From Halomicroarcula saliterrae (lineage in GTDB: Archaea; Halobacteriota; Halobacteria; Halobacteriales; Haloarculaceae), in assembly GCF_031624395.1 (NCBI RefSeq), contig NZ_JAMQON010000001.1:1302001-1366000 (forward strand): a DNA stretch of 64,000 bases, in the 5' to 3' direction. A model generated the notes under the pieces. The model did no database searches. It worked only from the letters and a program-made list of their open reading frames with translations, and was not told where the DNA came from. This document shows positions 41,589 to 50,695 of the stretch, piece after piece. Each line of letters starts with the position of its first letter. Within the stretch, counting starts at the first letter, position 1. The position numbers and the translations under genes were made by a program.

Positions 41589-42314
41589 CTACTGTTCGAG
41601 CATCCCGTAGCGCCCTTCGAGGTGGTCGACGATGTAGTCGACCGTCGACGCGTCGTAGGTCCAGAAGCCGTAGAACCGGCGGGGCTCGCGCTCCTCGGCC
41701 AGCAGGGCGCACTTCTGTGTGGTCCCGTCGCCGCCGCTCGTCTCGTCGTCGAAGACGACGAACCAGGAGTTCGCGATCTCGTCAGCGCGGTCGAGGTGGA
41801 GCTGGAACGCGCTCTGTTGGGGCGGGTCGACGTCGGGGACGGCGTAGGCGTGGACCGCCACGGGCGAATCGCCCAGCCGCTCGTAGAGGTCCAGCTCCCC
41901 GCGGAGCGTCGAGAGGGTCTGGAAGCCGGCATAGAGCGAGCCGCGGCCGACCCGCCACGCGCGGTCCTCTATCTCGCGGGAGGCCGAGACCATCCGCCCG
42001 ATGGACCAGGAGGTAAACAGCGTCTCGTCCAGATGGTCGAGGACCGTTCGTCGCGCGCCGTCGGAGAGATGGCGGTCCCGGCCCGCCAGCGTCTCGTAGA
42101 AGGAGTCGAGATCCGTCGCCGTGTAGACGCCGTCCCCGTCCGAGAGCGTGAGGAACTCGCCGGGGCGGCCGCTAGCGGTCGTCTCGGAGACGACGCGGAC
42201 GTTCCGGTCCGCGAACCGCTCGCGCAGTTCGTCGGTGTCCGCCTGCCCGGCGTTGAACACGGTTAGCGTCTGCTCGTGGTCTTCAACGCCGGCGATGAGT
42301 TCACTGAGCGACAT
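41589..42314 (-). CDS. DICT-domain sensory protein
   Basis: A 241-residue protein resembling DICT sensory domains, found alone or fused to signalling modules. It begins MSLSELIAGVEDHEQTLTVFNAG. Further blocks are PGEFLTLSDGDGVYTATDLDSFYETL, then LFTSWSIGRMVSASREIEDRAWRVG and a final FYGFWTYDASTVDYIVDHL. No DNA-binding or kinase domain is attached. The ATG at 42314 was preferred to one ten codons upstream because family similarity starts there. It is followed by a 55-residue small protein gene. Confidence 0.75.
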   Translation of the reverse strand: MSLSELIAGVEDHEQTLTVFNAGQADTDELRERFADRNVRVVSETTASGRPGEFLTLSDGDGVYTATDLDSFYETLAGRDRHLSDGARRTVLDHLDETLFTSWSIGRMVSASREIEDRAWRVGRGSLYAGFQTLSTLRGELDLYERLGDSPVAVHAYAVPDVDPPQQSAFQLHLDRADEIANSWFVVFDDETSGGDGTTQKCALLAEEREPRRFYGFWTYDASTVDYIVDHLEGRYGMLEQ

Positions 42315-42642
42315 TCTCACGCCACCGTTCGGCTGGGACGGCATTAGCCCTTCCGACGGGGTGCAACCCCGGCCTGCCTCGGGGCCGGGAGTGTGGCCAA
42401 ACGTGTGAACTACCGACGGGTTTTCGATGTTCCTGAGAAAATATCGACTGACAAATCTATCTCTGTTCCCACATGATAGGAATTTTATATCCGGCGCGAA
42501 TTACTCAGTGAATCGATTCCGGAAAATTGGGTGCCCTCGTCCGAATAATAACGATTAATGGGCCTTGATATAGTGGAAAATCTTTAGTCGTGGCCCCCCA
42601 ACCTTCCGGTACGGCACCAGAGCTGGGGCCGAGGATTTCACA
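42315..42642 (+). promoter_or_regulatory. 328-base intergenic region upstream of porA
   Basis: No gene is seen. The region has several AT-rich patches: AATTTTATATCC (about 42480-42491), AATAATAACGATTAATG (about 42544-42560) and TTGATATAGTGGAAAATC (about 42567-42584). The last is 60-75 nt before the ATG of porA and is a reasonable promoter. The leader that follows has GGCCCC and GGGGCC words about 30 bases apart that could pair. The DICT gene, divergent, must take its promoter from the left end. Confidence 0.45.
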
Positions 42643-44541
42643 ATGACAGACAACGAACTAATCTGGCGAATCGCTGGCGGTTCCGGTGACGGGATCGACT
42701 CGACGAGTCAGAACTTCGCGAAGGCCCTGATGCGTTCGGGACTTCACGTTTTCACACATCGTCACTACCCGTCGCGCATCCGTGGCGGCCACACGTACGT
42801 CGAAGTACGTGCCAAAGACGAACAGGTACAGTCACGCGGCGACGGCTACAACTTCCTGCTCGCCCTGGGTGACTCCTTCGCCCGGAACCCACAGGACGAG
42901 GCCTACTACGGCAAGGAAGAGCTGAAGCCGCTGTACGAGAACTTCGACGACCTCCGCGAGGGCGGCGTCCTCCTGTACGACGAGGGCCTCCTCGACGAGG
43001 AAGACGTCGACGAGATCGAACTCGAAGAACACGCCGAAGAGAACGGCTGGCACGTCGTTCCGATGGATCTGCGCGGTATCGCGAAGGAACACGGCCGGGA
43101 GATCATGCGCAACACGGCCGGTATCGGTGCGACCGCCGCTATCCTCGATATCGGTACCGAGGAGTTCGAGGAGCTCATCGAGCAGAACATGTCCGGCGAC
43201 ATGCAGGAGGCGAACCTCAACGTCCTGCAGGACGCCTACGAGGCCGCCTCGGAGCTGGACATCGACCACGACATCGACGTCCCCTCGGGCTCGCACGACG
43301 AGGAACAGGTCATCCTCTCGGGCTCTAACGCTATCTCCTACGGTGCGCTCGACGAGGGCTGTCGGTTCATCTCGGGCTACCCGATGACCCCGTGGACCGA
43401 CGTCTTCACTATCATGTCCCAGCACCTCCCTGAGTTCGGCGGTATCTCGGAGCAGGTCGAGGACGAGATCGCCGCGGCGGCGCTCGCGCTCGGTGCGTCC
43501 CACATGGGCGTCAAATCCATGTCCGGGTCCTCCGGCGGTGGCTTCGCGCTGATGTCCGAGCCGCTCGGCCTCGCGGAGATGACGGAGACGCCGATCGTGC
43601 TGGTCGAAGCGATGCGTGCCGGTCCATCGACCGGGATGCCGACCAAGCCCGAACAGGCCGACCTCGAACACGTCCTGTACACCTCACAGGGCGACTCCGC
43701 CCGCGTCGTGTTCGCGCCGGCGAACATCCGCGAGTGTTACACGCAGACCCGCGCCGCGTTCCGGATCGCCTACGAGTACCAGATTCCGGCCATCGTCGTC
43801 TACGACCAGAAGATTCAGGGCGAGCTCCGGAACATGCCCGCGAGTCACTTCGACGAACAGGCCAACTCCGACCCAGGGTCGGTGCTGACCGAGGAGGAAA
43901 TCGCGGAGGCTGCCCACCATTCGTCGGGCAAGTTCCAGCGCTTCCTCCACGAGCCCGAAGACGGCTCGAACGTGAGCCCCCGTTCCGTCCCCGGCCAGAA
44001 GGACGGACGGTACCTCGCGACCGGTAACGAGCACAACCCATCCGGGCACATCAGCGAGGACCCCGAGAACCGCATCGCGCAGATGGAGCGTCGGCTGAAC
44101 AAGCTCGACGACATCCGCGCGGACCTCGACGAGAACGCCTCCCACCAGACCTACTACGGCCCCGAGGACGCCGAACACGGCGTTCTCGTCTGGGGCAGCC
44201 AGCAGGACACGGCCTTCGAGGCCGTCGACCGACTCAACGAGAACGGTCACTCCGTGAAGGCGCTGGGCGTCTCCGACATGATGCCCTACCCCGTCGAGGA
44301 GGTCTCCGAGTGGCTCGACTCCGTCGACCAGGTGCTGGTCGTCGAGATGAACGCCACGGCCCAGTTCCGCGGGCTCACCCAGAAGGAGATCGGCAAGTAC
44401 GGCGACAAGATGTCGAGCCTGCTGAAGTACAACGGCAACCCCTTCGAGCCCGCCGAGATCGTCGACGGGTTCGAGTCCAGTATCAACGGCGAGGAGCTCG
44501 CCGCGACCAACATGAAGTACCTGCCAGCGGCAGGTGACTAA
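42643..44541 (+). CDS. porA: 2-oxoacid:ferredoxin oxidoreductase subunit alpha, probably pyruvate (fused gamma-alpha)
   Basis: A 632-residue fused gamma-alpha subunit of the haloarchaeal CoA-acylating 2-oxoacid:ferredoxin oxidoreductase. The gamma part (1-190) shows GGSGDGIDSTSQNFAKALMRSG and YPSRIRGGHTYVEV. The alpha part (from about 220) has ISGYPMTPWTDVFTIM, SMSGSSGGGFALMSEPLGLAEMTETPIVLVEAMRAGPSTGMPTKPEQADL, and a C-terminal transketolase-like domain. Length and partner size match my memory of Halobacterium PorA/PorB rather than KorA/KorB, but pyruvate versus 2-oxoglutarate is not settled by visible residues. porB follows two bases after the stop codon. Confidence 0.88.
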   Translation: MTDNELIWRIAGGSGDGIDSTSQNFAKALMRSGLHVFTHRHYPSRIRGGHTYVEVRAKDEQVQSRGDGYNFLLALGDSFARNPQDEAYYGKEELKPLYENFDDLREGGVLLYDEGLLDEEDVDEIELEEHAEENGWHVVPMDLRGIAKEHGREIMRNTAGIGATAAILDIGTEEFEELIEQNMSGDMQEANLNVLQDAYEAASELDIDHDIDVPSGSHDEEQVILSGSNAISYGALDEGCRFISGYPMTPWTDVFTIMSQHLPEFGGISEQVEDEIAAAALALGASHMGVKSMSGSSGGGFALMSEPLGLAEMTETPIVLVEAMRAGPSTGMPTKPEQADLEHVLYTSQGDSARVVFAPANIRECYTQTRAAFRIAYEYQIPAIVVYDQKIQGELRNMPASHFDEQANSDPGSVLTEEEIAEAAHHSSGKFQRFLHEPEDGSNVSPRSVPGQKDGRYLATGNEHNPSGHISEDPENRIAQMERRLNKLDDIRADLDENASHQTYYGPEDAEHGVLVWGSQQDTAFEAVDRLNENGHSVKALGVSDMMPYPVEEVSEWLDSVDQVLVVEMNATAQFRGLTQKEIGKYGDKMSSLLKYNGNPFEPAEIVDGFESSINGEELAATNMKYLPAAGD

Positions 44542-44543
44542 CT

Positions 44544-45482
44544 ATGAGTGCATTCAGTGCAATCGGAGACGACCGCGAGATAGACCGAGACGAGTTCACG
44601 CCCGGCATCGAGCCACAGGCCACGTGGTGTCCCGGCTGTGGTGACTTCGGTGTCCTCAAGGCGCTGAAACAGGCCATGCCCGAGGTCGGCCGTAACCCCG
44701 ACGAGGTCGCCCTGTTTACGGGTATCGGCTGTTCCGGGAAGCTCAACAGCTACTTCAACAGCTACGGCTTCCACACCATCCACGGCCGCTCGCTGCCCGT
44801 CGCCCGGGCCGCGAAGCTGGCCAACCCCGACGTCGAAGTCATCGCCGCCGGCGGCGACGGCGACGGCTACGGTATCGGTGGGAACCACCTCATCCACACC
44901 GCTCGTGAGAACCACGATATGACGTATATCGTGTTCAACAACGAGATCTTCGGCCTCACCAAGGGCCAGACCTCGCCGACCTCGCCGAAGGGTCACAAGT
45001 CGAAGACCCAGCCCCACGGCTCGGCGAAGTCGCCGATTCGACCGCTCAGCCAGTCGCTCAACGCCGGCGCGACGTACATCGCCCGCACCGCGGCTGTCAA
45101 CCCGAACCAGGCGAAGGAGATAATCGCCGAGGCCATCGAGCACGACGGCTTCGCGCATATCGACTTCCTGACGCAGTGTCCGACCTGGAACAAGGACGCG
45201 AAACACTACGTCCCGTACACGGACGTCCAGCAGTCCGACGAGTTCGACTTCGACCTCTCGGACCGCGCGGAAGCCGCCGAGATGATGCGAAAGACCGAAG
45301 AGCGCCTCTACGAGGGCGAGGTGCTCACCGGTCGGATGTACGTCGAGGACGAGCGCCCCTCCTACGGGGCCGAGAAGCGCGCCATCGGCGAGATGCCCGA
45401 AGAGCCGCTCGCGGAGCGGTACTTCGACGAGGACGCGGAGTGGGAGCGGACCTACGACAACCTCCTCGAACACCACAAGTAA
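44544..45482 (+). CDS. porB: 2-oxoacid:ferredoxin oxidoreductase subunit beta (TPP-binding)
   Basis: A 312-residue thiamine-diphosphate subunit. TWCPGCGDFGVLKALKQAMPE holds the Cys pair typical of these beta subunits. The TPP motif GDGDGYGIGGNHLIHTARENHDMTYIVFNNEIFGLTKGQTSPTS (the GDG...NN pattern) is intact. A third Cys in GIGCSGKLNSY may bind the Fe-S cluster, together with one in FLTQCPTWN. The gene is two bases after porA, so they form one operon. The complex oxidises the 2-oxoacid and reduces ferredoxin. Confidence 0.9.
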   Translation: MSAFSAIGDDREIDRDEFTPGIEPQATWCPGCGDFGVLKALKQAMPEVGRNPDEVALFTGIGCSGKLNSYFNSYGFHTIHGRSLPVARAAKLANPDVEVIAAGGDGDGYGIGGNHLIHTARENHDMTYIVFNNEIFGLTKGQTSPTSPKGHKSKTQPHGSAKSPIRPLSQSLNAGATYIARTAAVNPNQAKEIIAEAIEHDGFAHIDFLTQCPTWNKDAKHYVPYTDVQQSDEFDFDLSDRAEAAEMMRKTEERLYEGEVLTGRMYVEDERPSYGAEKRAIGEMPEEPLAERYFDEDAEWERTYDNLLEHHK

Positions 45483-45576
45483 GCCGTCCGTCTCGGGTCT
45501 GCCGGCCGCATCGACGGACCCGAAACCCGGTTACTGATTCGGAACATATTTTTTCACCCACGGTAAATAATCGTTC

Positions 45577-46005
45577 ATGAGTGTCGAGTCTACGGAGCGT
45601 CGTATCCTGTCCGTCCTCGAAGAGGACGCGCAGGCATCATACGCCGAGATAGCGGACCGGGCCGAAGTCTCGAAACCCACCGTCCGCAAGTACATCAAGA
45701 AACTCGAAGAGGAGGGGGTCATCGTCGGCTACTCCGCCGACATCGACCCCAAGAAGCTCTCGGGGCAGTCGATAGCCATGGTCGGTATCGACGTGGCCAG
45801 CGAGCGCTACGTCGAGGCGACCCGCCGGCTCTCGGACATCGACGCCGTCGAATCGCTGTACACCTCCAGTGGCGACCACATGCTGATGGCCGAGGTGCGC
45901 GCGACCGACGGGAACTCGCTGGCCGCCGTCATCGAAGACGAGATCCTCGAACTCGACGGCGTGACCGCGGCGCACCCGTCGTTCCTGCAGGAACGACTGA
46001 AATAA
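45577..46005 (+). CDS. Lrp/AsnC-family transcriptional regulator
   Basis: A 142-residue regulator. The DNA-binding domain (1-50) has ILSVLEEDAQASYAEIADRAEVSKPTVRKYIKKLEEEGVIVGYSA. The RAM effector domain (about 65-140) has AMVGIDVASERYVEATRRLSDIDAVESLYTSSGDHMLMAEV. It starts 94 bases after porB, with a TATA-like AACATATTTTTTC about 30 nt before its ATG. It is positioned to regulate porAB or itself, which is inference from proximity. Confidence 0.93.
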   Translation: MSVESTERRILSVLEEDAQASYAEIADRAEVSKPTVRKYIKKLEEEGVIVGYSADIDPKKLSGQSIAMVGIDVASERYVEATRRLSDIDAVESLYTSSGDHMLMAEVRATDGNSLAAVIEDEILELDGVTAAHPSFLQERLK

Positions 46006-46039
46006 CGGGTTTTTAGACGCTCCGGAGCGGAGGGGGCCT

Positions 46040-47548
46040 ATGCCGTCTCGGTTGGTTGTGGGCGCCGGTTCGACTGCGAGAGCGATACTCGACGGGATCA
46101 GCGGCGACCACGACCGGCTCCACGTGCTGACTGCGGACGAACACCGGGCCGAAACGCTTCGCGAGGACGGGATCTCGGTCACCGTCACGGAGACGTACCG
46201 GGACGCGATGGCCGACCTCGCCGTCGAACCGGCGACGGTCGTCGTCGCGACCGCCGAGCCAGCGGCGAACGTGACCGCCGCCGAGGTGGCGAGCGCCGCC
46301 TTCCCCGACGCCTATCTCCTGTGTTACGCCGGCTACGACGCCACGGAAGCCCAGCTGCTACGGCTCAGGGCCGTCGCCGACCGGCTGATAGAGCCGGAGG
46401 CGGTCGTCAGGGACCACCTCTCACAGTCTATCGGGTCGGCGGGGACGCGGACCCGCCAGCTCCAGCAGGTGTTGCGGGACATCGACGACCACCTCGCGGT
46501 CGTCACCCACGACAACCCCGACCCGGACGCCATCGCGAGCGCGGTGGCACTGGGCGAGCTCGCCGCCAGAGCCGGCTGTGAGGTGTCGCTGTGTTACTAC
46601 GGGGATATCTCCCATCAGGAGAACCGGGCGTTCGTGAACCTGCTGGAGTACGACCTCGTCAACCTCGACCCCGAAGACGACGACGCACTCGACGCCTACG
46701 ACGGGTTCGCGCTGGTCGACCACTCCCGGCCGGGCGTCAACGACCAGCTGCCCGAGGAGCTTCCCATCGACATCGTCATCGACCACCACCCGCCCCGGCT
46801 CCCCGTGGAGGCGCGCTACGTCGACCTGCGCAGCGGCGTCGGCGCGACGAGTACCCTGCTCGTGGACTACTTCCGGCGACTCGACATCGAGGTGCCCGAA
46901 TCCATCGCGACCGGGCTCCTCTTCGGTATCCGCGTCGACACCAAGGACTTCCGCCGGGAGGTGTCACCGGAGGACTTCGAGGCCGCCGCCGAGCTCGTCT
47001 CGCGTGCGGACATGGGCGCCCTCCAGCGCATCGAGGACCCGAGCGTCAGCGGCGAGACCCTGGCGGTCGTCGGCCGGGCCATCACCAACCGCAGGGAGGA
47101 GGGGTCGGTGTTGCTCTCCTGTGTCGGCCAGCTGTCGGACCGCGACGCCCTCGCTCAGGCCGCCGACCAGCTACTGGACCTGGAGGGGATTCACGCGACG
47201 ATGGTGTACGGCGTCCTCGACGGGACCATCTACATCTCGGCGCGGGCCCGCGGCGCCGATATCGACCTCGGCGAGGCGCTGCGGGACGCCTTCGGGCAGA
47301 TCGGGTCCGCCGGCGGCCACGCCGACATGGCCGGCGCACAGATAACGCTCGGCGTGCTCGACTCCGTGGACGACCGCGAGGAGTCACTCCACAGCATCGT
47401 CAGCTCGGTCGTCAACGACCGCTTCCTCGACGTCGTCCAGTCCCGCTCGCACCGGCTCCTCGGCCGGATGAACGGCCGCACAGAGTACGCGACGGACGGC
47501 TACAGCGAGCTGACGGGTCCGGGGTCGGACGAGCACGACACGGCGTAG
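46040..47548 (+). CDS. DHH-family phosphoesterase with N-terminal TrkA-N-like domain
   Basis: A 502-residue protein. Residues 1-120 resemble a TrkA-N/Rossmann domain (LVVGAGSTARAILDGISG...). The DHH domain follows with all active-site blocks: VVTHDNPDPDAIASAVAL, YGDISHQENRAF, ALVDHSRPG and IVIDHHPPRLP. A DHHA1 domain ends with GSAGGHADMAGAQITLGVL. Active sites are intact, in contrast to the RecJ-like protein at 7818-8930. It may hydrolyse a nucleotide or cyclic di-nucleotide; the substrate is uncertain. It starts 34 bases after the Lrp gene. Confidence 0.88.
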   Translation: MPSRLVVGAGSTARAILDGISGDHDRLHVLTADEHRAETLREDGISVTVTETYRDAMADLAVEPATVVVATAEPAANVTAAEVASAAFPDAYLLCYAGYDATEAQLLRLRAVADRLIEPEAVVRDHLSQSIGSAGTRTRQLQQVLRDIDDHLAVVTHDNPDPDAIASAVALGELAARAGCEVSLCYYGDISHQENRAFVNLLEYDLVNLDPEDDDALDAYDGFALVDHSRPGVNDQLPEELPIDIVIDHHPPRLPVEARYVDLRSGVGATSTLLVDYFRRLDIEVPESIATGLLFGIRVDTKDFRREVSPEDFEAAAELVSRADMGALQRIEDPSVSGETLAVVGRAITNRREEGSVLLSCVGQLSDRDALAQAADQLLDLEGIHATMVYGVLDGTIYISARARGADIDLGEALRDAFGQIGSAGGHADMAGAQITLGVLDSVDDREESLHSIVSSVVNDRFLDVVQSRSHRLLGRMNGRTEYATDGYSELTGPGSDEHDTA

Positions 47549-47585
47549 CCGAGTCTTTTTCCCGGTCGCTTCGCAAGTAGCGGTG

Positions 47586-48383
47586 ATGGCAGACTCGAAT
47601 CGGCCGACGGTCGGGGACTATATGACACGGGACGTGGCGACCGTCGAACTGGACGACACCGTCACCGAGGTGGCAAAGCGTATCGCCGAGAGCGACGATT
47701 TCAGCGGCTTCCCCGTCACCGACGGGCGCCGAGTCGAGGGGTTCGTCAGCGCCCGTGACCTCCTGCTCGCCGCGGGCCACGAACCCATGTTCCGGGTGAT
47801 GAGCGAGGATATCATCGTCGCCCACCCCGACATGGCAGTGCAGGACGCCGCCCGCGTCATCCTCCGGTCGGGCATCCAGAAGCTCCCGGTCGTCGACGAC
47901 GCGGGGAACCTCGTGGGCATCATCTCCAACGCCGACGTCATCCGCTCACAGATCGAGCGGGCGACCCCCGACAAGGTCGAGAAGCTCTCGCGGACGCTGG
48001 CGAACATCCACGACATCGCCACCCACGACGACCGCCGGATGGTCGACCTGAGCGCGCTCACGCCGACCCAGGAGACGGTGTACGCCGACGAGCTGGAGGG
48101 CCGGGTGTACGAACTCGAACGCGGGCTGGCCGAGCCGCTGGTCGTCATCGACAACGGCGGCAAGCTCTATCTGGCCGACGGCCACCACCGGGTGAAGGCG
48201 GCCGAACGACTCGATATCAGAGGGATGGAGGCGAACGTCATCGTCCTCGACGAGACCGTCGAGCTCGGCATGGCCAAGACGGCCCGCGAGGCCGACCTCG
48301 AACGCATCGGCGACATCGAGGTCGTCGACTACGCCCGCCACCCGCTGGTGCAGACGACCGAGCGCCTGCAGGACGAGGGGTAG
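47586..48383 (+). CDS. CBS-domain protein with C-terminal ParB/SerK-like domain
   Basis: A 265-residue protein. Two CBS domains (about 1-125) are seen in VGDYMTRDVATVELDDTVTEVAKRI and MSEDIIVAHPDMAVQDAARVILRSGIQKLPVVDDAGNLVGIIS. The C-terminal part (about 145-250) has TPTQETVYADELEGRVYEL and the ParB-like LYLADGHHRVKAAERL. The DGHHR motif occurs in ParB-like enzymes such as the free-serine kinase SerK; that activity here is speculation. CBS pairs usually bind adenosine nucleotides. A GTG one codon upstream is an alternative start. Confidence 0.8.
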   Translation: MADSNRPTVGDYMTRDVATVELDDTVTEVAKRIAESDDFSGFPVTDGRRVEGFVSARDLLLAAGHEPMFRVMSEDIIVAHPDMAVQDAARVILRSGIQKLPVVDDAGNLVGIISNADVIRSQIERATPDKVEKLSRTLANIHDIATHDDRRMVDLSALTPTQETVYADELEGRVYELERGLAEPLVVIDNGGKLYLADGHHRVKAAERLDIRGMEANVIVLDETVELGMAKTAREADLERIGDIEVVDYARHPLVQTTERLQDEG

Positions 48384-48528
48384 GGCGGTCCCTCGCCGCC
48401 TCACTTCAGTCCGGCTTCGCCGCTGTTCCGCGGGTCGCGTCGCTCCCCGCTCCACTTCGAGGTCGCTCACTTCGTTCGCGACCTCGCTTCCCAGAACCTT
48501 CTTGCGAACCGATACCGTACCACATGGC

Positions 48529-50220
48529 ATGTACGACGACGAGGAGCTCCGGGCGATACGCGAGGCCAAAGCCGACTGGGAGGCCGACACCCTCGACCCC
48601 GCGTTGTCCGCTCACGGGGAACGGCGCGACCGCTTCGCGACCGTCTCCAACCTCGACGTCGACCGCCTCTACACGCCGCTTGACATCGCCGACACGGACT
48701 ACGAGACAGACCTGGGCTTCCCGGGCGAGGCGCCCTACACGCGCGGCGTCTACCCCACGATGTACCGCGGACGCCAGTGGACGATGCGCCAGTTCGCCGG
48801 CTTCGGGACCGCCGAGGAGACCAACGAGCGCTTTCACTACCTCATCGACGAGGGACAGACCGGGCTCTCGACGGCCTTCGACATGCCGACTCTGATGGGG
48901 CTCGATTCGGACGACGCGATGGCCGACGGCGAAGTGGGCAAAGAGGGCGTCGCCGTCGACACGCTGGCCGACATGGAGCGCCTCTTCGACGGTATCGACC
49001 TCGCCGACGTCTCGACCTCGTTCACCATCAACCCCAGCGCGCCGGTCGTCTACGCGATGTATCTCGCGCTGGCCGACCGCAGAGGCGTCCCCCGTGAGCA
49101 GCTGCGGGGGACCCTCCAGAACGACATGTTCAAGGAGTTCATCGCACAGAAAGAGTGGGTCGTCGGTCCGGAGCCGTCCCTGAAGCTCGTCACCGACGTC
49201 ATCGAGTTCGCCAGCCGGGAGACGCCCGGATTCAAGCCCGTCTCGGTGTCTGGTTATCACATCCGTGAGGCGGGCGCGACCGCCGTCGAGGAACTGGCCT
49301 TTACCCTCGCCGACGGCTTCGCCTACGTGGAAGCCTGTCTGGACAGGGGGCTCGACGTGGACGACTTCGCCCCGCAGCTCTCCTTCTTTTTCAATGCCCA
49401 CAACGCCATCTTCGAGGAGGTCGCGAAGTACCGGGCGGCCCGTCGTATCTACGCGCGGGTGATGGCCGAGTGGTACGGCGCCGAGGCCGAGGCGAGCAGA
49501 CAGCTGAAGTTTCACACACAGACGGCCGGCCAGTCACTGACGGCCCAGCAGCCGCTGAACAACGTCGTCCGCGTCACCATACAGGCCCTCGCGGGCGTGC
49601 TGGGCGGGACCCAGAGCCTCCACACAAACAGCTTCGACGAGGCGCTGGCACTGCCCTCCGAAGCGGCCGTCAGGGTGGCGCTGCGGACCCAGCAGATTAT
49701 CGCCGAGGAGTCGGGCGCGGCCGACATCGTCGACCCCCTCGGCGGGAGCTTCGCCGTCGAGGCGCTCACCGACGAGCTGGAGTCGAAGGCGATGGACCAC
49801 ATCGAGCATATCCGCGCGGAACTGGGCGACGGGTCCATGCGAGACGGCGTTCTCGCCGGCATCGAACAGGGCTACTTCCAGCGGGCGATACAGGACTCGG
49901 CCTACGAGTACCAGCAGCGCGTCGAGCGCGACGAGGCGGTTGTCGTCGGCGTCAACGCGTACACGGTCGAAGAGGAGCGAGACCCGGAGGTCCTCTCGGT
50001 GGACGAAGCGGTCCAGGAACGGCAGCGCGAGCGGCTGGCGGCGGTCAGAGACGAGCGCGACGAGAACGCGGTAGCGACAGCCCTCGACGGCGTCCGTGAC
50101 CGCGTCGATAACGGGGAAAACGTGATGCCGGCCGTCGTCGACGCGGTGAAGGCCGACGCGACGATGGGGGAGATAATGGCCGTCTTCGAGACCGAGTACG
50201 GCGCCTATCGCGAGACGTAG
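48529..50220 (+). CDS. mcmA: Methylmalonyl-CoA mutase large subunit (catalytic domain)
   Basis: A 563-residue adenosylcobalamin mutase catalytic subunit that interconverts methylmalonyl-CoA and succinyl-CoA. Motifs include YTRGVYPTMYRGRQWTMRQFAGFGTAEETNERF, GQTGLSTAFDMPTLMGLDSDD, SVSGYHIREAGATAVEEL and FHTQTAGQSLTAQQPLNNVVRVTIQALAGVLGGTQSLHTNS. The B12-binding domain is absent, as expected for haloarchaeal two-subunit enzymes; its gene is not in the window. The ATG at 48529 was chosen; the ATG at 48524 is out of frame. The 145 bases before it are GC-rich without a clear TATA box. Confidence 0.93.
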   Translation: MYDDEELRAIREAKADWEADTLDPALSAHGERRDRFATVSNLDVDRLYTPLDIADTDYETDLGFPGEAPYTRGVYPTMYRGRQWTMRQFAGFGTAEETNERFHYLIDEGQTGLSTAFDMPTLMGLDSDDAMADGEVGKEGVAVDTLADMERLFDGIDLADVSTSFTINPSAPVVYAMYLALADRRGVPREQLRGTLQNDMFKEFIAQKEWVVGPEPSLKLVTDVIEFASRETPGFKPVSVSGYHIREAGATAVEELAFTLADGFAYVEACLDRGLDVDDFAPQLSFFFNAHNAIFEEVAKYRAARRIYARVMAEWYGAEAEASRQLKFHTQTAGQSLTAQQPLNNVVRVTIQALAGVLGGTQSLHTNSFDEALALPSEAAVRVALRTQQIIAEESGAADIVDPLGGSFAVEALTDELESKAMDHIEHIRAELGDGSMRDGVLAGIEQGYFQRAIQDSAYEYQQRVERDEAVVVGVNAYTVEEERDPEVLSVDEAVQERQRERLAAVRDERDENAVATALDGVRDRVDNGENVMPAVVDAVKADATMGEIMAVFETEYGAYRET

Positions 50221-50490
50221 CTACTGGCCGGCCGGGCCGTCGCTCCGCCGCGAGACGTAGACGACCAGCCCCAGGAACACGCCCAGCCCGACGCCGACCG
50301 TCACCATCCCGTACAGCGCCACACCGAAGGGGGTCGGCGGCAGGGCGATGACGCCGAACAGCGCGGGCTGGAGGTCGGTGGGTCGGATCGTCCCGAGGAC
50401 GAAGCCCATCACGCCGGCCAGCGCCACGATGACGACGTATATCTGGACGACGACTTTCTCGCCGGCGGTCTCTCCGACCGGTTCGCTCAT
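50221..50490 (-). CDS. DUF7520-family membrane protein
   Basis: An 89-residue protein with two membrane helices (VVVQIYVVIVALAGVMGFVLG and YGMVTVGVGLGVFLGLVVYVS) joined by a Pro-rich loop, and a short C-terminal basic tail. It abuts the end of the mutase gene. Similar small proteins sit next to the cytochrome oxidase genes in haloarchaea, so a role at that complex is possible. It is divergent from a 30-codon gene with only 58 bases between starts. Confidence 0.65.
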   Translation of the reverse strand: MSEPVGETAGEKVVVQIYVVIVALAGVMGFVLGTIRPTDLQPALFGVIALPPTPFGVALYGMVTVGVGLGVFLGLVVYVSRRSDGPAGQ

Positions 50491-50548
50491 ACGCCGGGTT
50501 GGAGAGCCATACGATTAGCCTTTTTCACTTCCGGCCCCAAGCCGTGGT

Positions 50549-50641
50549 ATGTCACAGAAGGAACTGCTGTTTATCGTCCTCTCCGGCATCGCGCTGATGA
50601 TGTTTCTGACCGCTATCGTTCTGGTCTCCGGTGCGAGCTGA
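50549..50641 (+). CDS. 30-residue single-span membrane microprotein
   Basis: The open frame from the ATG at 50549 encodes MSQKELLFIVLSGIALMMFL then TAIVLVSGAS and stops. It is a polar N-terminus followed by one transmembrane helix. It resembles in size and layout the tiny single-span subunits (CbaD/subunit IIa type) of some oxidases. It is located in the gene group around cytochrome oxidase subunit I. No sequence identity to such subunits was established. Both the start and the clean hydrophobic pattern make it a plausible real gene. Confidence 0.5.
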   Translation: MSQKELLFIVLSGIALMMFLTAIVLVSGAS

Positions 50642-50695
50642 GTCCCCGAACGCTTATTTTCGCGGTGTGTCTCTGTGAATCCGGACTGAGTTCAG

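Noticed and set aside
42585-42640. Possible riboswitch in the porA leader (GGCCCC / GGGGCC words)
   Set aside because: Only one short pairing with a long loop; no conserved riboswitch core could be recognised.
48384-48528. Imperfect repeats (CACTTC, TCGCT) before the mutase gene
   Set aside because: Short words common in GC-rich haloarchaeal spacers; no symmetric or spaced arrangement worth reporting.
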